The notes under the pieces: model-generated
Told to the model about the DNA's origin: nothing
Databases searched by the model: none
Seen by the model: the letters and a program-made list of their open reading frames with translations, nothing else
Made by a program: the position numbers and the translations under genes
In this document: piece after piece, positions 35,411-47,454 of the stretch
How positions within the stretch are numbered: position 1 is the first letter of the stretch
Layout of the letters: every line of letters starts with the position of its first letter
From: Reticulitermes lucifugus
Lineage: Eukaryota; Arthropoda; Insecta; Blattodea; Rhinotermitidae
NCBI GenBank assembly: GCA_026260175.1
Contig: JAKCWW010001147.1
Location: 3,413-67,412 of the forward strand
Direction of reading: 5' to 3'
DNA length: 64,000 nucleotides

Positions 35411-35863
35411 CATAACTATCATGACCCAGTAACATAATTACTTTTCACCATAACTAACAGGACCCAGTAACATATTTACTTTTCACCATAACTAACAGGA
35501 NNNNNNNNNNNNNNNNNNNNNNNNNNNNNNNNNNNNNNNNNNNNNNNNNNNNNNNNNNNNNNNNNNNNNNNNNNNNNNNNNNNNNNNNNNNNNNNNNNNN
35601 NNNNNNNNNNNNNNNNNNNNNNNNNNNNNNNNNNNNNNNNNNNNNNNNNNNNNNNNNNNNNNNNNNNNNNNNNNNNNNNNNNNNNNNNNNCCATAACTAA
35701 CAGGACCCAGTAACATATTTACTTTTCACCATAACTAACAGGACCCAGTAACATATTTACTTTTCACCATAACTAACAGGACCCAGTAACATATTTACTT
35801 TTCACCATAACTAACAGGAACATATTTACTTTTCACCATAACTAACAGGACCCAGTAACAAAT
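35411..35863. repeat. 38-bp minisatellite containing an assembly gap
   Basis: Units cataactaacaggacccagt... start at 35411, 35449, 35487, (gap), 35692, 35730, 35768, 35806 and 35837. The unit at 35806 is shortened by seven bases. The sequence is unrelated to the 38-bp array at 15608. Units are nearly identical apart from the first, so the array is young. Confidence 0.95.
35501..35690. other. assembly gap (N), 190 bases
   Basis: A run of N inside the 38-bp array. Unit phase before and after requires a missing length of 23 modulo 38, and 190 does not fit, so the N count is probably only an estimate. Confidence 0.95.
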
Positions 35864-35904
35864 GTGGTCGTGGATGAGATAATATTCGGCCAAGAATACG
35901 AATT

Positions 35905-36090
35905 ACGAACTTCTCCGCCCAGCCTCCTATTTATTGGGTAATGGCATTCATTCCTCGGGAATAATGCGGCCGGGCGTGAAGTGGACTACTCACGTCTATG
36001 CAGCGCCGAGGTTCAGAATGATTAGAGCTGTACCTCTATACCCGCTATGTGCCATCATTGCTTGTACAGGGACAAATTTTCCTTTTTTTT
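35905..36090 (+). mobile_element. SINE S1, body without head
   Basis: 'cagcctcctatttattggg', 'aatgcggccgggcgtgaag', 'tctatgcagcgccgaggtt', 'gagctgtacctctataccc'. The typical ccttcatggc is mutated to gccatcattg. Confidence 0.6.
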
Positions 36091-36279
36091 TTAACTTAAC
36101 ATGATTTTATAAATTTACTCACTCTCTCCTTTCTTCTTCTCCCTTTGTTACTCACAATCTGACTGAATTTTTACCTCCAACAACCTCACGTGTTTGTATT
36201 AAAGAGGAGGCATTAAAGGCAAGTAATGAATACTGATTTAGGTTATATGGTCATGGATTTGTAGAAGTACGGATATATG

Positions 36280-36425
36280 TGAATACCGGGGCTCCTCGCG
36301 GGGGTAAAGCAGCCGGGACGTGTCGTTGATAACCCACCCTCTTTTAGCGCCGAGATTAGGACAATAGTGCTGTACTTCTACTCCCCTCTGTGCCGCATGG
36401 CGCCTCATAGGAAGGATTTTACTTT
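36280..36425 (+). mobile_element. SINE S1, 3' half
   Basis: 'ggggtaaagcagccgggacg', 'cctcttttagcgccgagatt', 'gctgtacttctactcccctc', 'gccgcatggcgcc'. About 190 bases from the preceding S1 fragment in the same orientation. Confidence 0.6.
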
Positions 36426-37884
36426 TATGGACATATGTATTAAAAAATAGATAGAAATTCTGAGGCATATTTTCGCATATGTTAAAGTAATATAACATTT
36501 GGACGCGACTGGAATATCACCATTGCATTTTACGTTGCTTCACAATAGCCGATAAAACTTCGAGCAGAGCGAACAGGAGCCACAGCACCGTCTTTTCAAA
36601 TTCGAAATATACAGACTGAAAATGAGCAAGCGCGTCCATTCAGAACATCTGTTCCCTCAAAATATGCTATTGCTACTACGATTACGTAACAACAAAGTCA
36701 ATATTGCTACTCTGTTAAACTATTTTAAAACCTCCACTTTCGTAACCCCCTCATACTGACAAGAATATACGATCTTATATTTGGTTATATAGTGAAATAT
36801 AACGTTGTGTCTAACGTAGCGACACAGTATTAGCGTACTTGCACTGTCGTAAAGATTCTGTGTTTAGAATCTTCATATTTTTAGAGCAAAGAGAGAAACG
36901 TTTCACTTCGTTCTTCCACATCGCAAAGTGCTCACATGAACACAGTTTCACCCCGTTTACACGTATAAATTAGAAGAATATTTGACGTGAGTCTACGTGA
37001 TCACATACTCAACTACCGTCACTGACTTTGTAACAGGATATTAGCAACCTTTGCCGATCGTGGCCTCGCCTTCAGCCTACATTCCTTCCGACGTCACGCA
37101 CTTATTTCGGAAACTCTGTCGTACCAGCGAGCACTGATGGATATCGCTTTCCGAAATTTATTTCAGTAATGTTTTCTTCTTGTTATAAATGAAGGAGTAT
37201 TACAGTGATTCAAAATAAGGTCATTTGATGATAATATTAGTTTCGAATATATGCTAATGCTATACGATGGCGATACCAGGCGAGTAAGGCGGATGTTCCA
37301 ACCCCTCTCGCTTTTCTTTGTGCCAAAAACTACACCAGTGCAGAGAAACCTCTTATTGCACAAGAATCATTTTAACCCCGCAAACCCTACTAGGTAGGTC
37401 GCAAACAAATTATTGACAGCAAACGTTTTATTTTTTCATGGAAAGATATTTTATATGAAAGCACTAAATGGCTAAAATTACAGTGCATTAATTGCTAGAG
37501 TTCTTGCAATAAAATTGATATAGTTATTAATTATAGTTTTTAGGACTTATATTATTTTTGAAGAATGGAAGGACGACATCGAGAAGGTTACCACTGTTTC
37601 CTTGTAACTGTTAACTTTTTACTTATGATTATTTTCGTATAATTGAAATTTAATTGTAAGATGTGTCTTGGAGCTTAACTTTGTGAATTCTTTCATTTCT
37701 CCCACCGTCACGTTTTGGAAGATTTCCAACAGAGGATTTTCCTGTGCAATATTCACGAAGCCTGGTAGAAATGAAACGTTCTTTGCTACATCTAACTGTA
37801 CGTACCAACGTAACCAAATCAACCACATACTCAACTAGTGCACAGGGTTTGTATAAAATCACAAATCATCCATAAACATAAACG
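36426..37884. other. no recognisable feature
   Basis: Overlapping minus frames of 66-71 codons (37163-37363, 37619-37862) with no domain. Confidence 0.4.
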
Positions 37885-37922
37885 TTCCTACATGTTTCAG
37901 TGTTAAATCACCATCCTCACGT
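37885..37922 (-). ncRNA. hammerhead-like motif, type A, mutated core
   Basis: Minus strand: 'gtgaggatggtgatttaacac', then TGAAACATGTAGGAACG. The stem (ggtg/cac) and GAAACATGTAGG are kept; CTGATGA is degraded. Confidence 0.35.
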
Positions 37923-38605
37923 TGACATTAATACAAAGGAATATAAAATGAATACATCGAAATTACATACACAGTGTTAAAAATGAATAAAGGTAGTTAT
38001 AAATGTAAAGACGTGGATGCTATAGATATTGCGATGCTGACATTTTCTTGAATAAAATCATAGATGTGCCACTGTTTACGTTGCATGTGGTTGTAGGCAT
38101 ACAAATATCTAGATCGAAGTTTCGATCCAAGGGATCAAGCCCTTGTGCCGCGAAATGACGTGTCTCGTTTAGGAATATAGGCCTAGGTCACGTGGGCCGC
38201 AGGTTCCATGTCACTGTACTATACTTACGCCTGTATGGAAGGATCCAAGAACCCACTAGTCCGAGAAAAATTTGGTTTCTTTCTACGAAATAGGTAGTGC
38301 AAAAGTTCCGAAAGTTGAAGAAAATGTATTTGGGAGGAGCAACTTTAAAAAAATAATTATCTTTTCATGAAAACTCGGGCAAAATATCTTTAGTGTTCTA
38401 ACATTGTTATTCGCTGTCTTTTCCGTCTTGGAGAATCTCAGAGTTTGTCTTTTATCTGGGTCTAAGTAATTTTACATTACAACTCTGCCAGAGATACTGA
38501 CTGAACATTCAAGCTTTCTGGGATGTTTACCATATCGACTGGTAGATAAAGGATGTACATTTTAAAGCGGAACACGCTCATACAGGCTACATTAACAATC
38601 TCTAT

Positions 38606-38739
38606 CTACAGAGTTCTTTTTCTTCGCAGGGCTGCTCGCCGTAGGTCGGATGACATCGTTGTTGCATAACGACCGGTGATGCCGCCCGTTGTGTAGTGCT
38701 CAAGCCTGCTCAGTTGCGCGTTAAAAGAACTCCCTGTAG
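38606..38739. repeat. terminal-inverted-repeat-like block
   Basis: Left end ctacagagttctttt (38606-38620) and right end aaaagaactccctgtag (38723-38739) are inverted with a two-base indel. The interior is GC-rich and non-coding. Could be a small decayed MITE; no target duplication was seen. Confidence 0.4.
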
Positions 38740-41619
38740 TTACCCAATATTAGGTTACAACTGTACATGGCGTAACTTCCAGAAGGCTTGAATATTTAGT
38801 AACCTCGCGCTGGTAATCTCAAATCTCGCAAACCACTTACTCTGACCACAACACAAAATCAGTCTTAACGAATGGTTAAGAAAAAAGTCGTGTATTCCTG
38901 TAGCCAGTTACTGCAGGAAACGCCAGGCCGGTTACTTAATTGTTATAATATTCATAGTATGTTGGTGTCCTAAAAACCAACGGTACAGATATAAGTGTGA
39001 GATCTATATTGACATTCGAATGGCCTTAAAACTGTGTCTATGGAAATGTAATTTTGGGTACAAGCGAATTCACTGTGCTAAATTTATATAACTGGGAAAA
39101 CAAAGTGGGTATGACAGTAGTGCTTCTCTCAGCAAAGTTCAACTACTTTTTTTGTCTTCATCTTCATCTGGACGGACTGGGGTTGGGGGGAGAGGGGGGG
39201 GGAGTGGCGTTTGCTGAACGAGCTGGCCCACGATCCTCATGAAGCAAGTCCTACAGCCTCTGAACCTCGCGACATTTTCAGTCTTGCAATTTCAAAGTCA
39301 AGTAAAAGCAATTTCTTTCCTGGGGTTGGGGGGAGTTTGGTAGAATAAGGGGAAATGGGGTTAGAGGGCGAGGTGGAAGGAGCAATGGCCTGGAAGCATT
39401 GAGAACGTTAGAACTTTCCATTTGCTTCTGCCGCTCCTTCAGCTTCCACTGGATGGTAACTTCTGACATGCCTTTCGTTTCTACAGCCCAGTTCACATCT
39501 GCACGTTACGCATAATCCCACTATGACTTTCTACGTCTGTCTTCTGCGACACAAGTCGCCGTGCAAGGTACCGATGGAAAATTTATTTTTCCAAAATGGA
39601 TATATTTGTTCAAGGATGGGTAGAGGCATTAGTTTCATGTAGAAGAACAAAACTTTTACGCCTCGTTGAAATAAGTACATAAGTAACGTTTTCTTTCACT
39701 TTATGTAACAGTGAAAGCAGAAACATTGTTACTTCTTTACAAAACTCTGCCCTGAAATCATAACACAATTATATTCCATGAATTGTAATTACTCTAAACG
39801 CCGCGCGGCGCTGTCTAAGACATGTTTTATCCGCCAGGATATTCCTTCCTTGTTTAGTGTCAGCTTCATGCAGGGATGTGGATGAGTTATACTGTGTGCT
39901 GTTGCTACCCTTCCACAGAGACCTTTCCAGGAGCCCATATCCTGTTACGAAGTTCCGCCAAATGACCAAGGATTCCTTGCTGCACAATTAACTCTGAACT
40001 GGAACAGACGGACTGCGTAATGCAGAAAAAGGAAAATCATAATTGTCTTAGTATATTACATCGTAACAAACTGCATGCCCTTGTGCACTATATCAAATTA
40101 ACCATAAAACTTTCTTTGACACAAATTTTCATTATTACACAGGCTTATAAATTTTTACATGTAAATTTGACATGTATCACAGCTTTTAGGGATCATTTTT
40201 AAGTATTTTCAAGGAATATTAATTTATATTTAATATTTCATTATGTTTAACAAACTACGATTTCAATATTGGTATTGTAAAATTTATTTTAAAAATCTTA
40301 AAATGATGTGTATATTTCTGTAAATAAGTGTACGTTTATGTAAGCATTAACTGCAATTATGAAAGTATAGAAGTAAAAACTGTTAGTATAAAACGTCAGC
40401 GGTGTCAGATAACACAGAATTTTTTTGTTGGTTTGTAATCTTACAGAGACCGTAGCAAGAAATACTATAACTAGTTCTGTCCTTACTATGACCTCTGATT
40501 CAAAGATTTAAAAATATTCCAATGTCATTTCTTTATCTACGATAGCTGATATTTTATGTTATTAATTTTCTACTCTTATAACTTTATAATTACGCTTATA
40601 TTTTTACATAACTACACCATTTGTATATATACAATTACAACAATCATTTTAAGACTTGTGAAATAAACAGTATAATCCAAATATTGAAATCTGAGTCTGG
40701 TAACGACACTACAAGTTGACGTTTCTGTAAACAACATTAAAGTGGGTCGTAAAGGGACTGAGATATGTCGTCAAATTTTGTTGTGAAATTTTGTAACATT
40801 ATGTAATAATAAGAATATATCACCTCTATACACCTCTATAAGTTTCAATTACTATGCAAATCTTTTAACTAAACCAGGTCACTTAACTACTGGCTATACG
40901 AACGATATGTGTGAGACATAAACCTGCCACCGTCGGCTGAGCTATTCTGGGATCCAACCAGCGGCCTTTTCGGTCTGACTGCTTCCCTGCAAATGAAGTG
41001 ACCGGAGCGTCAAATTGATCCTTCGTCTGCTCCATAATGATGGATAGTTTATCTTGTCGACTCCTTTGAATTCGTATCATGAAGTTCTGAGGGCAAATTT
41101 AACTTCAGGCAAGTACTAGTATGATTAGCTTATTCTGAAAACAGCGAAAACCGTAGAAGGTTCTAAAAGTCTAATGTTATTTGATGGCGGATTTCCGATC
41201 AGAATGAACATTGAAATAATACCTTGAAATCAGTCACTACCGCCTGCTTCCAAATCCTCTCTTACCATTCATCTATATGTATTCACTCTCATTCGAGGCC
41301 ATGCAGCCACTGCAGCAAGAGCGCAGATTTGTGCCTATGAATCAATAACTGATATCGCTAATATGGTAGTCTCTTTTAAATTGCCTCTTGGCGATCATTT
41401 AGACTTTAACTCTTCACATCTGGCAGCAAACACAAGTAATCTTGCAAGATGAGGGACTGTTGTTGTTTTCAGGTTTTGAAGGTGGGTTTTATTCAAGGAA
41501 TTGTCTTTTGGATTCTTATACCGCGTAGGATAAGTTTGTTTTGATCTTTCAAATGAACGTGCTGCCTCCATATTCAGGGTGCATTAATTTGATTTGGTTA
41601 CGTCTGAGGTCACCCCATG
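38740..41619. other. no gene recognised; G-rich tracts
   Basis: 39179-39204 holds runs of 4, 6 and 9 G with short spacers (possible G-quadruplex), and a weaker G-rich run follows at 39320-39360. Frames of 60-72 codons carry no motif. A tRNA A-box-like word near 40935 (minus) is not enough for a call. Confidence 0.4.
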
Positions 41620-41885
41620 ACATGCCTATGCAGGCATAGTTTGGAGGCTGAGATATAGCTCCAACCCATTAGCAACCTTGACGCCTGTCGGTTTTGGGTG
41701 GTCAACGCCATGTCCCGGTCGTTTTACCCCCGGGAAAGATCCGGTACTCATTGCACAGGAGGCTGGTTGGGCTTCGGGGTCGGTCTGGACGGGCACGAAA
41801 AGTCTCGCCTTCTCCGGAATTCGACCTCCGGACCGTCCAGCCCGTAGCGAGTGGCTATAACGACTACGCTATCCCGCCCGTTTAG
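41620..41885 (-). mobile_element. SINE S1, full length
   Basis: In reverse: head 'ggcgggatagcgtagtcgtt' with A box, then the B box ggaggtcgaattcc. The body has 'gcccgtccagaccgac', 'gtaaaacgaccgggacatgg' and a degenerate 'tggagctatatctc'. It is among the most complete S1 copies here. Confidence 0.8.
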
Positions 41886-43366
41886 TTTCATCTACTTGAA
41901 ACAAATTGTAACCGTAAAGATGGAGATGAAATTTCCTCAGAAACCTATGAAACATCATACATGGTCTAAGAACACAGAAGAACATTTTCTGAGCAACACC
42001 TCCTGCCTTTGGGTGCATCTGATCCAAAATCAGTCACCCTGAAAATGGAGGCAGAAAATTCTTCGGCAATGTCACAATAAACTTATACTACGCTGTGTAA
42101 GAACCAAAAAGACCGCAGTTTTATTGGCATTATCCTTACATGTGCGTCCGACACTTTCTTACAGTATCTGGCTCATGTATCTGATTGAAGTTCCGCCATA
42201 GTTTTCCTTACTTTATTAAGCGTAGTAACTACACTTTTGACCCCTTTCATTCCCCCTGTTCTTAAACTATCCTGAACTGTGAGAGAAATGAAAGAGCAGA
42301 AACAACCGACAGTGCTTGAGACGGATGTCTGTAAATGACTCTTTCTTTCCCTTTCATTCTATTTTTCTTTTCCGCCATCCCTTTATCTCCTTAACTTTAC
42401 TTTACCTTCCCATGTTTTATCTCCAGTTTCCTTAGTTGGTTCAACGAAATTTTGGAGCGTATTAGCTGAGTGACACAATATATTCTATCTTCAGAACTGC
42501 GCAAACGCAAGAAACAAATACCGTCTTATAATTGAGTCCCAAGGGCGTGCGGAATTACGTGGTATTTTAATTATCATTACTCCAGAAATTTTTGCGAGGA
42601 CGTATGAGGGAATCAGATTAATCAGCAAAGAAGTATGGATAAAGTATAACACAGTGAAACGCGAAGTGGAAAGAATAAATAGACCTAGAAGCGTTTTGCA
42701 GAAGGGAAAAAGCTAATAGACACTGGTTTACCTGGAATGATCCAGTGCTTATCGGCCAAAACAGAAATTAAAATCTTTAGCAGGAAGTCTTCCAACGACA
42801 CAGTATCAAGTAAAACGATTATTTTATCCAAAATAGAGCCGTAAATTTATTTTTCAAAATAAAGAATACAATTTCTACCCAAAACTTATTTTGTAAAATG
42901 TAGTTGCAATTATAAACAGTAAAGCCGATTTTCCCATTCTGTATTCATTTAGTATAGCCGCCATGTTGTTATTTTCCATTGTAGAAATTTATAACTTAAG
43001 GGAAGTTGCATGTTTTTAGAAAGTCCGTTACCATATATCATTTCAGGATCCTAAAAGCAATGTCCTTAATGTCGCTCTAATTTACTGCACTAAATTAAAA
43101 GTACAGCCTTAGAACGGAATTCAGTGACATAAGGCTCCTACCAAATTTCGTAAAATCTTTCAGTTCGTTTAAGATCTGTAACGGGATACACAACATATAG
43201 ACAAGCATAATGACACAACCACATATGAAAAGAGAGCATATTGATACCATATACCTATTTAATCTCTTTCCTTGAGAGAGGAAAATAGGCTGAATGGATA
43301 CGTATATTATTAATTTGTGTGTGTCTGCCCCATCAACCTAATACTGTAATCGATTCATTGAATTAT
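41886..43366. other. no gene recognised; decayed type B motif
   Basis: 42039-42075 has CTGAAAATGGAGGCAG then ttcttcggcaatg, a decayed type B motif. Otherwise nothing recognised; 42730-43300 is AT-rich without frames. Confidence 0.4.
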
Positions 43367-43379
43367 ATTGAACCTGGTA

Positions 43380-43613
43380 AAGGTAAAGTGAAGGTAAAGT
43401 TCTCCCTAGAACGGGCCATGAAGGCCCAGAGGGGGTATAGAAGTATAGCTCTACTCTTTCTTTAACCTCGGCGCTAGAGGGGGGTGGGTGGTCAACTCCA
43501 CGCCCCGGACGCTTCACCCCCGGAAAAGAGACCTGGTACCTATTTTATAGGAGCCTGGGTGGGCCCCAGGGCCGGTCTGGACGGGTACGGAAAATCTCGC
43601 CCATACCGGGATT
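43380..43613 (-). mobile_element. SINE S1, 3' part of a split copy
   Basis: The body reads in reverse from the 3' end (gaacgggccatgaaggccc) to 'cccataccgggatt' at the B box, where it stops abruptly. The copy continues at 45165-45230. The complete SINE is bracketed by a perfect 13-bp duplication attgaacctggta (43367-43379 and 45231-45243). Confidence 0.9.
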
Positions 43614-44070
43614 TTTTTAACATTCTTTATTTCACAATAACAAAAAAATCTCCAGTTGTACATGATTTATTTATAATCCTCATTTTCATTTTTGTCTCAA
43701 CTTGGCGTACATACTTGATATTATATTATTTGTCAACTCTCAAGCTTTCATTGTGTTTCTTCTGCAATCTAGTCGGGGTGGCAATTGATGTGTTGAGTAG
43801 AAACAAGATTGCTGGTATCTTGAATTAATGTGCTCATGTTGTGTTGGCGTGGGAGCATAAGCCGTGTTGTTGTTGGGCGTCTCACCATTTCGTACTTGGT
43901 CCTTCTCGAAGTTCTGCTTTTGTTCCACGGTTCCGAGGTGTTCCGCTTGCCACTAATAATCTAGTACGTCTAAGTACTTCCCGCATCTTTGATGTCCATT
44001 ATGCTTTTATTCCTTCCATCTTGCTCGTCTCATGAAGTCAATGTAATCTTGCAGTGTCAGAGTCTGGTTG

Positions 44071-44071
<1 letters not shown>

Positions 44072-44102
<31 letters not shown>
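44072..44102. repeat. (TA)n microsatellite
   Basis: About 15 TA units inside the decayed 3' coding region of the Tx1-like LINE. Confidence 0.95.
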
Positions 44103-44104
<2 letters not shown>

Positions 44105-44239
44105 TATCATATGTCCCAGAATCCAGACTGTGGCGTTGTGTTTTTGTAGAGGTCGCATTTCGAAGTCTGGGTAACATATCCAGTTTTCTTTCACTTCCCG
44201 TGTGTTGACTCGTAAATAGCTTGCAACTCGTCTTTGTGT

Positions 44240-45164
44240 TCATTCCCATATGTGTTTTGTACCTTTGCATGCTGTGATTTGGTGCGTTAAGGTGTCATAC
44301 TGGTCGCATCGTTGACATTTGCCGTCTACATGAAGGTTGATCTTATGTAGCCTGTCATTCGTCGGTAGGATATCGTGTACTATTGCGTACCATATTGTTC
44401 GTACTTTCTGTGGTAAGAATGTCATGTTGATGTTTTGCCACACTGTTGTCCATCTAACTTGTGGGAATTTCTTCTGTACTCTAATCTCCGCGGGTGGGTG
44501 CGCTATGCGTTGTGCATTGCATTGTGTCACATAAATCAGTCGTTTGTAAATAGCAAAGGACTCTTTCTCATGTCTCCTTCTTACGTATGCCCACTCTTGG
44601 GCGTATTTTCTGAGATACTCAAGGACGTGTGGGAGGGGCGCCCAATTAGGAGGGTTGTTCCTTTGTATGTTCTGTTGTTGTGTTGTTAACCAATGCGCTG
44701 TTATGATGTCTTTGTTTTGCCTCTGTTGCTCAAGTCTCGCGAAGTATAAAGTATCACATTTTGCTTCGGTGTCTGTCATCCCTAGCCCTCCTTCCAATTT
44801 TCGTTTGTATAGTGTTGTGACAGGTGTTCTGAAGATCCAGCCTCGCCAAATGTATTGTATTATGACTGTTGTAATTTGTTGCGCATATTTGTCAGGGATA
44901 GGTAATATTTGTGCTGTATACCATACTTTTGACAGAAACCATGTGTTGCTGACCCACATTCTTTGTCGTATGTCCAGTTTCCGTATATAGAAATCTTTAA
45001 CACTTCCTTGTATGTTGTCAATTTTTTCCGTCCATGTTTTGTCTATAGTCTGTTCGATGGTTGCTCCAAACTTGATCCCTAGTATCGTTGCTGTATCTGT
45101 ATATGTCATTCTTCCTAGTGCCTGTGCTATGTTCCACTTTCCAATTGGTAATCCTTTTGATTTA
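44240..45164 (-). pseudogene. Tx1-like LINE ORF2, C-terminal part with CCHC finger
   Basis: The listed frame starts at Met 45109, but the frame is open upstream to the truncation point, reading '..KGLPIGKWNIAQALGR' before the Met. So the Met is internal. Visible landmarks: 'ILGIKFG' (LGI block after the RT palm), 'VSNTWFLSKVWYTAQILPIP', 'IIQYIWRGWIFRTP', 'GGLGMTDTEAKC', 'WYAIVHDILPTNDRLHKI', and a terminal zinc finger C-x2-C-x8-H-x4-C (CQRCDQYDTLTHQITAC). These are typical of the region after the RT in Tx1/L1-group LINEs. The catalytic palm and endonuclease are absent. The frame ends prematurely just after the finger; related coding continues in another frame down to about 44010. It is a dead, fairly young fragment. 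Confidence 0.85.
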
Positions 45165-45230
45165 GATTCGATCCCCGGACCGTCAAGGCCCTAGCGAAAC
45201 ACTATACCAACTACGCTATCCAGGCCCACC
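45165..45230 (-). mobile_element. SINE S1, head of the split copy
   Basis: Resumes with 'gattcgatccccggaccgtc' (B box) and runs to 'ccaactacgctatccaggcc' (A-box region) in reverse orientation. It is followed immediately by the second copy of the 13-bp duplication attgaacctggta. Confidence 0.9.
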
Positions 45231-45243
45231 ATTGAACCTGGTA

Positions 45244-46650
45244 CGAAATAAAAACTAAGGTATAAATCCCTGCCTTTTTATTTATAACATCGTTGAACGA
45301 TGTATCATTAATTTAGAAACGATAATATTAAACGTGACGTAACTTCGTCCTAACAGAATACAGGCCTACTTACAAGTCCTGAACTTCCGATTTTTCTAAA
45401 CGAAAACAAGAGTAAGACTTTTCTTTCCATCTAGGTAAGAAAGGCTTGCGTTTAAAATTGATGCGAAGGGCATAAATTGACTGTATACCTTTATACTAAC
45501 AGGATGTCATTATTTTTTACTTAAAGTCTAGTACTGTGCTTGTTAACTTAGCTGTACAAGAAGTAGACTTAAAGCCTTCAATAGAGTTCGGATGGAAAAT
45601 AATGTGCAAATATTCAGTACATGGAAATAAATTGGCTCTATGACTCATGGGCAGCGAATGTGAAAAATCACCAACAGAACTGGCAACAACGATAAATTCA
45701 TACAGACATAGTGTAATTTACATTTTATCTGCTACATTTATTTCCTTAAAGTGCTGTTGGTAAATGCAGAAAAATTAATATATCGCCATAGACAGTAAAA
45801 CAAGTTGTTTTTAAGCACAGAACTTCCTTAATAACATTATAAAGAATTTAATGAAAGCCCTGGAAAACGAAAGAGAACATTTTACATATTAAAACAATTT
45901 AAACTACGACTCTTCTTGTATTTCTTGACCCTGAAGATGAAGACACTACGAGTATTCGCTACGTTGATAATGCTTTACGAAAGAACATAGACTATCTTCC
46001 CAGAAGACATGACCTTCGGCAGCCCAACTGTGAGATCCTCAAGTCCCGCAACATGAACTGTTATAATGTCGATTTGTAAATAAAGAACGGGTAGGCAATG
46101 GTCAGAGACTGTCGGGAATGGAGGAAGATTGTACAAGAAGAATAAGAAGATATTTTGATTAAAAATACTTGAACAATTTTTTACTGTTTTCACTTGATAC
46201 GCAGTGACTCTTGTAATCAGCTTCAGCTCTTCACCGCACAATGACGATTTTGACCGAATTGCCGCTAACATACTCGTAATGTGGCGTTCGTTATATCTTT
46301 AATTCAAATTATATTTCCTTCGTAGGCTATGAATTTGTTTCCTTTATACAGCCGAGTCTAATATCAATTGTTTGGTCAATAAATTATAGCTATTTTCAGT
46401 AGCTACACCAATGCTATGTCCTCCGTGCCAGCGTCCTGCGTGCACGCATTTCTTTTTTGTATGTCCTGCGAGGCAGTGGCTGGCTGGCCACTAGCACAAT
46501 GTTGTTACGGAGAGTGTGCAATCTGTTTCTGAAGAATAAAGCCTTAAAATTTGATTGAAGTGGCATAAATAGACAAAACCAACCTGGTGTATTGAAAAGT
46601 TGGTATCAATAACTTCACACTTATTGGAAATTGGCGCAAACACATCCAAC
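45244..46650. other. no gene recognised; weak type C trace
   Basis: 45925-46015 has CTGAAGATGAAGACACTACG then 'cccagaagacatg', a decayed type C block. The 98-codon minus frame at 45975-46271 has no known domain. Confidence 0.4.
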
Positions 46651-46848
46651 ATCGATGAAATCTGCGCTCTTCTGCAATATTACGCGGCGTTGAGTGGTAG
46701 TCCTGTACCGATGTTTCGAGACAACCATTTCTTCTGGGACTTCTTGACCCTTGAAGATGAGACTGATAGGTTATCCCGAAACGTCGTTACAGAACTACGT
46801 CTTAACACTGCGTAATATTTCAGAAGTGCGCAGATCTCATCTCCATCG
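46651..46848. repeat. near-palindromic element with type C core
   Basis: Left arm 46651-46742 and right arm about 46750-46848 are inverted copies. Left gatgaaatctgcgctcttct and its continuation atattacgc match the complement of the right side (cagatctcatctccatc, gcgtaatat). Each arm contains a GAAAC-type box (gtttcgag at 46715, cccgaaacgtcg at 46775). It explains why frames on opposite strands share the word DEICALL. Confidence 0.65.
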
Positions 46849-46988
46849 CGGCGGAAGCCTGAAATCACACGTCCAATATCCGCTAACGCTGCCGGCCAAT
46901 CTAGCGAGCAGGAAGCTTGGTCGCTGCTTCCTGCCAAAGCGTCCATTTTAAATGCACGTACGCCACACACTACGAAACAGATCAGCCC

Positions 46989-47063
46989 CATATATATATA
47001 TATATATATATATATGTACGCGCGCGTACGCACACACAACATACATACACACACACGCACACA
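46989..47063. repeat. (TA)n then (CA)n/(CG) microsatellite
   Basis: TA run 46989-47015, then gtacgcgcgcgtacg and CA-rich sequence to 47063. The IYIYIY and THTHTH frames across it are artefacts. Confidence 0.9.
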
Positions 47064-47454
47064 GATGAGTTTTTCCGCGCAAATAAGTGGGCGCGAGAAA
47101 TCGCGTGCACGCCTGTGCACGCAGGATGCTGGCAAGCACGACATACCCTAATGCTAATGGATTCGTTAGTCAGATCTTGCTCCGTAATTTCACAGTACCT
47201 CCCATTTTCAAATACGAAAAATGTCCCCACATAATTTCGTTATTTTCGTTTTTGTACTTGTCTTTGGAAACCTGTTCCGCCATTTTTCGATTTTCCTTTG
47301 TGATCTGCTCTTGCCAAAAAGAAAAAAAAAGATTCCAGTAGCGTATCATTTCATTCTTCTTTATTTTTCTGTCTGGCAGTCTGTTTGTTGTCGTAAGCTT
47401 CTTGGTATTTTTCCAGTTCTTCATAATTACTTTTCTCTTTCTCTCACACGTTCT

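Larger units (their letters stand above)
43614..45164 (-). mobile_element. Tx1-like LINE, 5'-truncated, inside a SINE
   Basis: The minus-strand element has a short T run on the plus strand at 43612-43618 (its A tail) at the low-coordinate end. The 5' end is truncated inside RT-downstream coding sequence at 45164. It interrupts SINE S1 exactly within the B box; gatt (43610-43613 and 45165-45168) is the only possible target duplication. The coding part is described in the next entry. Downstream of the stop the reading frame is broken by frameshifts and an expanded (TA)n at 44072-44102. Insertion into a tRNA-type Pol III box is notable because some Tx1-group elements are known to be target-specific for RNA genes. 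Confidence 0.85.

Noticed and set aside
35476-35716. Open frames across N runs
   Set aside because: They exist only because N is read as open; likewise 55789-56076.
40930-41080. tRNA-like or fourth SINE head on the minus strand
   Set aside because: Only an A-box-like word (tagctcagccg) is visible; no B box at the right distance and no second copy.
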